From the NCBI GenBank assembly GCA_004802705.1, contig SGPL01000381.1, forward strand, positions 1 through 32,213: a DNA stretch of 32,213 nt, written 5' to 3'. The notes below the pieces were generated by a model. That model did no database searches and had not been told where the DNA came from. It saw only the letters and a list, made by a program, of their open reading frames with translations. Positions 1 to 7,728 of the stretch are shown piece by piece (the stretch's first letter is position 1; each line of letters begins with the position of its first letter). Source of the stretch: Bondarzewia mesenterica. Taxonomy: Eukaryota; Basidiomycota; Agaricomycetes; Russulales; Bondarzewiaceae. Position numbers and translations under genes: made by a program.

Positions 1-85
1 TGTCTGATTATGTAAGTTGAACCACACATGGCTGCTGTGGCATGTGTTCGTTTTGGTGGGGTGTGCCACAACCTGCCACCCTCGC

Positions 86-259
86 TGGAGTAGGGAGGAG
101 AGGTCATAGAGAGGTCAGGTGGAGCACCAAGGGCTCGTGCTGGGAGGTCTGGGAGAGGTTAGGGTTAGGGTTAGGCCATTAGAGTAGCGTGCGCATCGTG
201 TAGAGAATCATCACGAGTTGCTTCCTGCATCTTAGAGCGAGCACGGTTTGCCTGCTCCA
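86..259 (+). repeat. 5' LTR
   Basis: 174 bp, TG...CA ended. It is the same length as the 3' LTR and differs from it at positions 194, 195 and 212, all transitions, giving about 98% identity. It carries a telomere-like TTAGGG run at 159-175. No convincing TATA box is seen inside it. Confidence 0.93.
159..175 (+). repeat. Telomere-like TTAGGG run inside the 5' LTR (second copy 6868-6884)
   Basis: Two full TTAGGG units plus TTAGG occur at the same place in both LTRs. TTAGGG is the usual basidiomycete telomere repeat. Here it is part of the LTR and is copied with it, so it does not mark a chromosome end. Confidence 0.9.
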
Positions 260-559
260 TCATGGTGATGAGCGTGCGATTTAATCCACACTTTCCGCTT
301 TTCATCTCTTGAGTCTTGTGTACTACGTGTCCTTAGTGTCAACCCGTGTCTGGAGTTTTTCGTCTAGCAACGGCCTGAATCAGCCTAATCCACAGCCCCC
401 GAACACATAGTCACTCTGTCTCGACAGCGTCAACCCCGAGCTACGAACGGGCAATTCACAGCACGACATATCAACAACACAGAGGCACCACCACCTCTAC
501 CAAACCCCCTCCACCTCCCACCCTCATCTGACCCACATATCACACACCGCTCATGAGCC
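260..559 (+). other. Retrotransposon 5' leader
   Basis: Non-coding stretch between the 5' LTR and the Gag start. It contains the candidate primer-binding site and a CA/CCA-rich run just before the Gag ATG. I see no gene in it. Confidence 0.6.
263..278 (+). promoter_or_regulatory. Candidate primer-binding site
   Basis: A TGG-initial stretch starts three bases after the 5' LTR, where LTR elements keep the site complementary to the CCA end of a host tRNA. I cannot match it to a specific tRNA. Confidence 0.5.
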
Positions 560-1689
560 ATGGCCAATGCCCTACCACCAATGTTTCACGGTGATGGCCG
601 CACAGGGGAAAACCCTCAAAACTTCATTCGCCAGTTGCGCAGTGCAATGCGCACATTCACCGACATTGCCACAGACACCCAGAAAATTGAAATGTTTGCC
701 GATAATCTCAGCGCCGGATCTGAGGCCGATGACTGGTTCCTCGAACTGCCCGACTCGGAAAAGGCAACCTGGCCCACGCTGCAAACCGCATTCAGCACGC
801 GATGGCCGGCGATGCCACCAGCCAAGAAATCTAGAATGGAGATACAAAGAGAGTTGTATGGGAAGCGAATCGATCTGGATAAGCTAGGATCGAAGGTGAA
901 GTCGGCGACCAGGAGGTCTGGTACCACGTCACATGGGCAGCGGGAGTGCTGCGCCTAGCAAAAGAAGCAAAGATGAAGGACTCCAAGGAGTCGATATGGC
1001 AGGTGCGCGACTCGTTTCCACCATTTTTAAAGGACCTCGTCGGCACCGAGCAGGACAACTAGACGGCGTTCTGCAAGGCCGTCAGGGAACTTGACCCACA
1101 GCGTGTTCGTGAGGGTGCAGAGAAGGCGAGAAAGGACAGGGACATTGAGGCTTCCATCCTTCAATTGGCCACTGCCTTCCGATCTGCCAACATCAACTCG
1201 TTGAAATCACTCAGTTCGAGCCCACATCCCGCTATACAGCGGACTCAGCCGACATTCCCCCAATATCAAATGAGTGGAAATCACAATTCCACTGAGCAAG
1301 GGACATGCCGCCCTGATACCAGCATGCGACCACCTACCTTTCGTGAACCAATAACACCGGACCGCTTGAATGCTCTACGCGAATGCGTGCGCAGTCAAAT
1401 CTACCACCCGAACACAGAAGAGGGCCGCCGTGCATACAGGGAGGCCGTCTACAGCTGGGTAGGTGTCAATGGACGAGTCACTGAAACCATGCCATACCCT
1501 CTCCGACCCGGAACAGCAAGCATTTGCTCCGGTGAATGCTTCCGCTGTGGAATGACTGGCCACTGCCGCATCGACTGCACAGTCCCAGAAGGTGCTCCAG
1601 AATGCATCAGCGTACGGGAGATGGCCTGGCGATCAATCTGCAATAAAGAACTGGGTCCTTTCAATCGCCCTGCCGCTGCACCAATCTGA
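560..1689 (+). pseudogene. Retrotransposon Gag (capsid and nucleocapsid), broken
   Basis: Gag forms the particle that packages the element's RNA. The ATG at 560 has good context (gagccATGgcc) and opens a frame with typical gypsy Gag sequence (GRTGENPQNFIRQLRSAM, then FADNLSAGSEADDWF). That frame ends at 958 after drifting out of register near 896-905. The Gag reading resumes in another frame (VWYHVTWAAGVLRLAKEA), is stopped by TAG at 1060-1062 where a Trp codon is likely ancestral, and runs on to 1689. A CCHC zinc knuckle (CFRCGMTGHCRIDC) lies near 1534-1575, marking the nucleocapsid end. A further TGA at 1687-1689 separates it from the protease region. The protein cannot be made intact. Confidence 0.85.
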
Positions 1690-1808
1690 TATGTCGCCGA
1701 GGAGGACTTTAGATGGGAAGCGAGGATACCATGGGACCAAAGAGAGAGAGGAGAGACTAGAGACGAACAGGAAAATGGGGAAGGGCCGTCTGCTTAGAAA
1801 GTCAGCAG

Positions 1809-2837
1809 GTGGCCCATGAGAACAAGGACTCAGACTCTTTAGTGGTCCCTGCCTGTGACGGGGAATCTCGTATGCACATGCCCGCTGACTCCCCGCCCAT
1901 GTCCTCTAGTTGTAACGAAACCGCTGTCGAACATGAGCAATACGACATTATTGACCTGTATACCGTGGCAGACCCAAACTCACCCAACAAGCAGTGCACC
2001 CCGTTCGTACACGAAATTTCGCTCGATGGACCAAATGGAGAGGTGGTGCGCATGCGCAGCTTATTTGATGATGGTGCAATGGTGGGCGCAATGTGCTCTA
2101 CTATTTTTGCCAAAATCAAGCACCGTTTGTCAGGCTGGGGACGTTCAACTAAACGCTTGCGCATGGCTGATGGGACAGTGATCAAGTCAGAGGCGAGGTG
2201 GCAGGGCACCATACAATTGGGAAGTGTCCGGGCGAAGGGTGAGTTCGAGGTGTTTAACAGTGGCGGAGGCTGGTCATTCCTCTTCGGAAAACCACTCCTC
2301 ATCACTTTTAACGCCATTCACAACTACACGGAGGACACCGTCCGGGTCGCCAATGCAACCAACTCAGAAACACTCACCAACCAACTGCACCTGGTGCACT
2401 ATGCCCGAATAGCCGATACGATGGACGTCAACCTCATACTCGACATAAAACAGCATGCAGTCATACCAGAAGGGAGTCCACACTCCTCGAAGCAACCAGA
2501 ACCCACGCAGCCACCTAATGTTGCATATGTCAATACCGAGACTGACAGCAGCGATGCCGGTGTAGAACAGCTCCACCTTCCACAGCTATCAAATGACCCC
2601 TCCATCTTCACTCGCCACACAGACCCGCAGGCTCCAGCACGCGTGGCAGCCCTACTCAAGGCCATTCGCATCGGCACTGACTTAACACCCGACCAACGCA
2701 CTCGTGTAGAGAACCTAATCGAGCAAAAAGCAGCTGCATTCGCATTGTCCATTTCAGAAGTAAATGCCGTGAAGGGTGCAACATACACACTCAAAATTCC
2801 CCCAGATGCGACGTTCAGCACCAAAATACGACAATGA
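1809..2837 (+). pseudogene. Retrotransposon aspartic protease region and pol linker
   Basis: Part of the Gag-Pol polyprotein. The retropepsin-like active-site motif is LFDDGAMVGAMCS near 2064-2102, followed by a flap-like region and FLFGKPLL. The frame then runs through a linker towards the RT domain and ends at a single in-frame TGA (2835-2837), directly followed in the same frame by sequence of the RT N-terminus (TTPQREWLYPVIDEM). The stop therefore looks like a point change, probably CGA to TGA, rather than a natural end. About 340 residues are open. Confidence 0.8.
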
Positions 2838-2840
2838 CCC

Positions 2841-3836
2841 TTGACAACTCCCCAGCGTGAGTGGCTGTACCCAGTTATAGACGAGATGACAGCTGCAGGC
2901 ATCATCACCCCAATTGCTCCAGAAAACATCAAATGCGTATCCGCGATGACCCTTGCTCAAAAGGCACATGACGCAGAATCTGGACTCACTATTGAAGAAC
3001 TCCAGCATCGCCTCAACGACGAGTGTATTGCACATAACATCGACCCCACCACATTTGACCTACCATCCCGGCCAGCTCTGCAGCCAGCTACCACTACACC
3101 GAAGCCCATCCCAAAGCCAAAGTGGCGAATCTGTCAAAACTACGACCAACTCAATCGTGTCACACAGGTTCCCCCAATGCCCCAAGGTGACATCCGACTC
3201 AAACAGCAACGACTCTGTGGTCACCGATGGGTCTCCGTATTTGATTTCGCATCAGGATTCTACGCAGTTGAAACTGATCCCGCTATCCGACCATACCTTG
3301 CATTTTACGTTGAAGGTCGTGGATTTTACACGAACGTCCGCATGCCGTTCGGCCTCATGGGTGCACCAACGCGCTTTGCGCAACTTACAGCCGACTGCCT
3401 GGGCGACCTCATTGGCCTTCTATTCGAACTCTTCGTTGACGATGGAGGCATGGCTGGCGATGACTTTGAGGAGAAGCTACGTCATCTGTCAACACTGTTG
3501 CAGCAGATAATTGATGCGGGACTATCCCTATCTGCAACCAAGTGCCAGTTCTTCATGACAGAAGCTGTTTTTGCAGGTTCATGCATCGGTGCTGATGGCA
3601 TCAAGCCCGATCTCAGCAAACTCTCTGCTGTAGTGGACTGGCCACGCCCCACAACACTATTGGAACTCAGCTCCTTCACTGGCCTTACTGGACACTTTCG
3701 AGGCCTCATCCACCACTACAGCCTGATCGCTCGCCCACTCACTGACTTGCTCTGCAATGCAGACATTCCCAAACATGCGGGCAAAGCTGTTTGGCGGCGC
3801 ATAATGCGGGGCTCCCACCTCGACAACTCAGTATAG
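2841..3836 (+). pseudogene. Retrotransposon reverse transcriptase domain
   Basis: RNA-dependent DNA polymerase of the Ty3/gypsy class. Visible motifs in order are KPKWRICQNYDQLNRV, VSVFDFASGFYAVETD (first catalytic Asp), the MPFGLMGAPTRF block, and the catalytic FVDDGG at 3432-3449, which stands for the usual YxDD. The thumb and connection region follows. The frame has no ATG at its beginning; it continues the protease frame past a TGA. It ends at TAG 3834-3836, where a Trp codon is expected before TQEHQKSF, and the same frame carries on into RNase H. Confidence 0.9.
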
Positions 3837-3878
3837 ACACAAGAACATCAAAAGTCCTTCCTTGCACTCAAGGCGGCC

Positions 3879-5597
3879 TTGACTCGCGAACCGGTCCTGC
3901 GCGGGCCAAAATTTGACGGAACCCCATTCATTGTAACCACGGATGGTTGCAAGGAAGGTTTCGGTGGAGTACTTGCCCAACGGTTCACCTCAACACTACC
4001 TGGTGGCAAGGCTATCACCCGTGTTCACCCTATCGCATTTGCCTCCAAACGCACATCCCGTTCTGAGGAGCGTTACAAACCATTCCTTTTAGAATTTGCA
4101 GCATTGAAGTTCACCTTAGACCAGTTCAACAATGTCATCTGGGGCTTTCCCATCGAACTCGAAACCGACTGCCAGGCACTGCGTGACTTTATCCTTAACA
4201 CGGACCTTAATGCGACACATGCCCGATGGCGTGACGGAATCCTCGGATACAATATCGTTGATGTCCGCCACATCCCTGGACGAATCAATCTAGTCAGAGA
4301 CGGCCTCAGCCGACAAAGTGAGAACACAGACCGACGAACTGGTGATGGCAGTGACTGGTCAGTCGAACCAGGCTGGGAAACCTCTACTGGATTGGTGCAC
4401 GATCTCTTCTATGTCACCGAATCTGACACCACAGAGGCAAATTACGATGCCCTTCGAAAGAGGTATGCTCTCGAACCTCTGTGGATGGATACAATTGATG
4501 CGCTACTGGGACATAACACCGAGAAGTCAGCACGCATACAGCGGAGGGCTAAACACCATGCCAATGGCTACCTGATTGAAGGCGATACATTGTGGCGACT
4601 AGGTGGAGGTATCGCTACCAGAGCGCGTGCACGGCGAGAATGCATCACGCAAACTGAGGCAGTGGAGCGCGCCCACCTACAACATACCTCTAATGGGCAC
4701 TGGGGCCGTGACTTAACAAAACTAGCCCTGCTGGACGTGGTCTGCAGCCCAAAACTTGACCAGTCTATTATCACAGCGCTCCAAGAATGTCCCCAATGCA
4801 AGAATTTTGGCGCGACGCACCTCCACTCCTTACTTGAGCCAATCACTCGACGACATCCACTCGAACTGCTGATTGCCGACTATCTAAAGCTTCCGACAGG
4901 CAAAGGTGGCTATCACACCTTAGGGGTCTGGATTGACACTATGTCACAACACCTATGGGCATTCAAATACAAAGCTTCGGGCACAGCGAAAACAACCCTC
5001 GATGGCCTTGATCGCATTCAGTCACAAGCCAGACGTGCACCGGAAACCTTTATGACAGACGGCAGATCTCATTTCAACAACGATCTAGTGCGGAACTGGT
5101 GCACATCGGCAGACACTAAGTATCAACTCGTGTCTGCCTATTCCCCATGGGTAAATGGGCTGATTGAAGGCAGCAATAAACTGCTCCTGCGCACTCTGAA
5201 ATGCTTATGTGCCCCTGATCTTGGTGAGGATGGTTATGTGACCATGACTGACGAGCAGATCCCAAGATCATGGCCTGACCACCTTGACGAGGCCTTACGA
5301 TCAATTAACAACCGAATCCTTCCAGCGCTCAAATTCTCACCCACAGAACTCTTCTTCAGCCTTATCATCAATATACCCCTCACACCCACAGACTATAGCA
5401 CTACTCCCATTAAACTCATGGATGTGGTAACACATGTTGCCTACATCAAACAACAGCACTTGGATAGCTATCATCATGCACGACATCATGCAGCACAACG
5501 AAAGGCAGCATTCGACAAAAAAAGTCCTCCAGTGTGCACCAAAGGAAGTCATATTCACACTAGGACAGCTGGTACAGATCTACAGGAACGACCTTGA
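3879..5597 (+). pseudogene. Retrotransposon RNase H and integrase domains
   Basis: This continues the RT frame after the 3834 stop. RNase H motifs are FIVTTDGCKEGFGG (catalytic Asp), a conserved Glu in PFLLEFAALKF, and ETDCQALRD. Integrase follows: an HHCC-type zinc-binding N-domain (His residues near HLQHTSNGHWG, Cys pair in ECPQCKNFG), then the DDE core with IADYLKL, FMTDGRSHF and NGLIEGSNK. The frame goes out of register at an A7 run (5517-5523); after one base is skipped, the integrase C-terminal region continues in the next frame. Confidence 0.9.
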
Positions 5598-5946
5598 ATA
5601 CACTTTCAAGGCCTCGCGCAAACTTCTTCCTCGATGGTCTGAGCCATATCGTGTCGTCAGCCACATACTCAACTCGTACACCGTGGCAACACTTAATGGC
5701 ACACTCCTTCGTGCAACAATCCATGCCCGTCGGCTTTGGGCCTTTATCCCTCGCCCTGGCACTTTGTTATCTGCCAACCAAAACACTTTCATAGCAAGCC
5801 TTCACATGCCGAATGAAATATCAGCATTGCCGAACCCGGTGATAACCCTAGATGATGAACACAATCCACGCGCTGAAAATAACGTGACCAGCGCAACAGC
5901 AGACTCAGATGACGATGAACTGAATGGTTCTGACTCAGATGCATAA
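5524..5946 (+). pseudogene. Integrase C-terminal region (GPY/F-like module and acidic tail), +1 frame
   Basis: After the A7 run the continuation of pol reads VLQCAPKEVIFTLGQLVQIY, then LLPRWSEPYRVVSHIL. This resembles the GPY/F module that ends many gypsy integrases. No chromodomain is recognisable. The protein finishes in an Asp/Ser-rich acidic tail before the stop at 5946. The shift could be a mutation or a homopolymer sequencing error. Confidence 0.75.
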
Positions 5947-6062
5947 AATAGGAATGAGCGTTATAGACAATGCCTACGCAACACAAGAAAGACAGTGATT
6001 TGAACCCCCACCAACTCATGATTCGCCCACACCACTTATAATCCAAAACATCCAAATAAAAA

Positions 6063-6541
6063 CTACTTGACCCACTCCTTCCACGAAATAGACACCAACT
6101 CTGCTTCCTCTATCGGCACTTCAAATTCCTCAGCCTGCTCTTCTGGCTCCACCACTGCCCATGCCCACGGCACTGCTAACTCCCACTCTAAACCCGACAT
6201 ATTGCCAGTACCTTCACCCTCCACTCTATATATGATGAATGCCCGCGTACGCATCACAACCTCCTACACTCTATCTATAAGCCTATGCATCCCATACTTT
6301 GCGAACACTCGCATGCCCTTTTGCACAGCCGCATCAGCATCTGGTGCGAACTCTACTCGCCAACAGCGAGGAGCCCTGACTTCATGCCCATGCAACTCGG
6401 GCCGCGCGCGCAAGTAATAGAGGGAATCATCGATCATAGTCGTTCCCACCTACATCCCCTCATGCATTCAACCCTCACTCAGCAGAACAGATTCTGATCA
6501 CTCACCACAGACACTTGGTTGAGTGAAATATTAGAGTTCAT
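6063..6541 (-). CDS. Antisense intron-containing gene inside the retrotransposon, unknown function
   Basis: On the strand opposite to gag-pol, between the pol stop and the 3' LTR. Exon 1 is 6541-6506 (ATG, 12 codons). A 56-nt intron spans 6505-6450 (GTGAGT...TGTAG), and exon 2 is 6449-6063. Splicing keeps the frame in phase 0 and removes the only upstream stop. A TATAAAA lies 61 bp upstream. The product would be about 140 residues but has one in-frame TAG at 6266-6264; both sides of it read like real protein (WRVEFAPDADAAVQKGMRVF before; ECPs such as WELAVPWAWAVVEPEEQ after), with an acidic C-terminal half ending SISWKEWVK. I recognise no domain. If the TAG is real, the product is 73 residues. 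It could be an accessory or regulatory gene of the element, or a captured host fragment. Confidence 0.55.
6450..6505 (-). other. Predicted intron of the antisense retrotransposon gene
   Basis: Read on the minus strand it begins GTGAGT and ends TGTAG. It is 56 nt, a normal size for this genome, with CTGAG-like branch sequence inside. It joins two coding pieces without changing frame. Confidence 0.55.
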
Positions 6542-6601
6542 GGTCGTTGATGGTAAAGAATGTGCTGGAGTTAGACTATGCTTTCTCAAAACCCACAATC
6601 A

Positions 6602-6608
6602 TTTTATA
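6602..6608 (-). promoter_or_regulatory. TATA box of the antisense gene
   Basis: TATAAAA on the minus strand, 61 bp upstream of the antisense ATG at 6541. Confidence 0.5.
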
Positions 6609-6780
6609 CCCATCATTTCGTTATCTATCTTCCTAACGGCATTTACGCTTCGCATGCGCCTCTTCTATCTCCCACCTGGCCGATATGCCGTGGCCTAGAC
6701 ATGACTCAAGACATCATCAGCAAGGTGGAAGAATGGTGACAGAGTCGGTTTCATCAGGTGGCAGTGGGGACGCTGCCATT

Positions 6781-6794
6781 AGGAGTGGGGGACA
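6781..6794 (+). promoter_or_regulatory. Polypurine tract of the retrotransposon
   Basis: A purine-rich run (aggagtggggga followed by ca) abuts the TGG start of the 3' LTR. This is the expected position for the plus-strand primer of reverse transcription. Confidence 0.7.
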
Positions 6795-6968
6795 TGGAGT
6801 AGGGAGGAGAGGTCATAGAGAGGTCAGGTGGAGCACCAAGGGCTCGTGCTGGGAGGTCTGGGAGAGGTTAGGGTTAGGGTTAGGCCATTAGAGTAGCGTG
6901 CGTGTCGTGTAGAGAATCATTACGAGTTGCTTCCTGCATCTTAGAGCGAGCACGGTTTGCCTGCTCCA
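6795..6968 (+). repeat. 3' LTR
   Basis: 174 bp, co-linear with 86-259 with three transitions. It is immediately preceded by a purine-rich tract and followed by non-LTR sequence. Confidence 0.93.
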
Positions 6969-7291
6969 ACGTACAGGCATCGCTACAACTCCATCGGCTT
7001 GAATCTTGATGAATGGTGAGACAATCTGACCAGATTCATTCACCGCTGCATCTCATTTGCTCATTAGATTCTCGATTGGATGTGGACACAAGTTTGTCAA
7101 TGTATAATTACAAGTATGATGTGGAATTGTTATGAAGCTGTCACGTTGAATTGCAGAAGTATGTATAACTCAGATGACCGCTCAAATTCAACAATCTTGA
7201 AGGCACGGGTTGTTCATATTCGCCCCTCCACACCTTCAACCTCCTTTTCCTGCATCTGAAGATCACAACGTCCATGTAGAACCACAATAGC
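6969..7291. other. Intergenic stretch between retrotransposon and MITE
   Basis: AT-richer sequence with no gene I can support. A short palindrome (aatctgaccagatt) lies near 7025-7040. Confidence 0.5.
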
Positions 7292-7605
7292 TACAGTATG
7301 TTGCATAATAATCTGCAGGTCGCGCGATGCGCGCAGCCCTTTGTGCCTGACCAAACAATCACCACCTGTCACGTCATGGCTTGCCTGGCCTACTTGCATA
7401 ACACTGGAACCCTAGCATGAACCATGAATATTGAATCTCAAACATATATTTATCTTTCCTGTATCTGCTTTTGCTGTTGATTCTTCTGTCTGAAATATCG
7501 AGTTTTTAAAAGTGTTACAACCAGTCACGTATTTGGCTGGGACAAATCTGTACAAACAGGTTGTCCGCGCGGCGCGACCTGCAGATTATTATGCAACACA
7601 CTGTA
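7292..7605. mobile_element. MITE-like element with 32-bp terminal inverted repeats and TA duplication
   Basis: Arms 7294-7325 and 7572-7603 are inverted copies with one mismatch (CAGTATGTTGCATAATAATC on the left, CAGTGTGTTGCATAATAATC read inward from the right), continuing through CTGCAGGTCGCGC. Both ends are flanked by TA (7292-7293 and 7604-7605). A CAGT-type terminus with TA target duplication is typical of Tc1/mariner and pogo/Fot1 DNA transposons. The 310-bp body has no transposase frame, so it would be a non-autonomous element. Its right end lies about 125 bp upstream of the MDM31-like start codon and may sit in that gene's promoter or 5' UTR. Confidence 0.75.
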
Positions 7606-7728
7606 TGCAACAGGTGTTCCTGTAGACCTTGCAAGCAAGGTAATCACAGACGTCATTTTGGTTCATGTTTCGGGGTCGCGTGCACACGCCCTCCTCAGCG
7701 GTCCTCAACCGTCTTCTCTTCATCTCTC

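Larger units (their letters stand above)
86..6968 (+). mobile_element. Ty3/gypsy LTR retrotransposon, full length but coding-defective
   Basis: Two 174-bp direct repeats (86-259 and 6795-6968) bound an internal region that codes in the order Gag, protease, reverse transcriptase, RNase H, integrase. That is the Ty3/gypsy (Metaviridae) order. Each repeat starts TGGAG and ends CTCCA, a 5-bp terminal inversion with the usual TG...CA ends. A TGG-initial candidate primer-binding site follows the left LTR and a purine-rich tract precedes the right one, so the boundaries are well supported. The coding part is broken by stops near 1060, 1687, 2835 and 3834 and by frameshifts near 896-905, 1690-1809 and 5517-5523, so this copy is not autonomous. 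No target-site duplication is visible (ctcgc on the left, acgta on the right). A gene on the opposite strand sits between pol and the 3' LTR. Confidence 0.95.

Noticed and set aside
159..175. TTAGGG repeats as evidence of a chromosome end
   Set aside because: Only about three units, identical in both LTRs and surrounded by unique sequence; it is an LTR component.
2835..3836. Programmed stop readthrough between protease, RT and RNase H
   Set aside because: Two separate stops of different kinds, each replacing an expected conserved residue, plus unrelated frameshifts elsewhere, fit decay better.
7561..7728. Upstream start for the MDM31-like protein
   Set aside because: The in-frame extension begins inside the MITE terminal repeat with no ATG; the ATG at 7729 is the sensible start.
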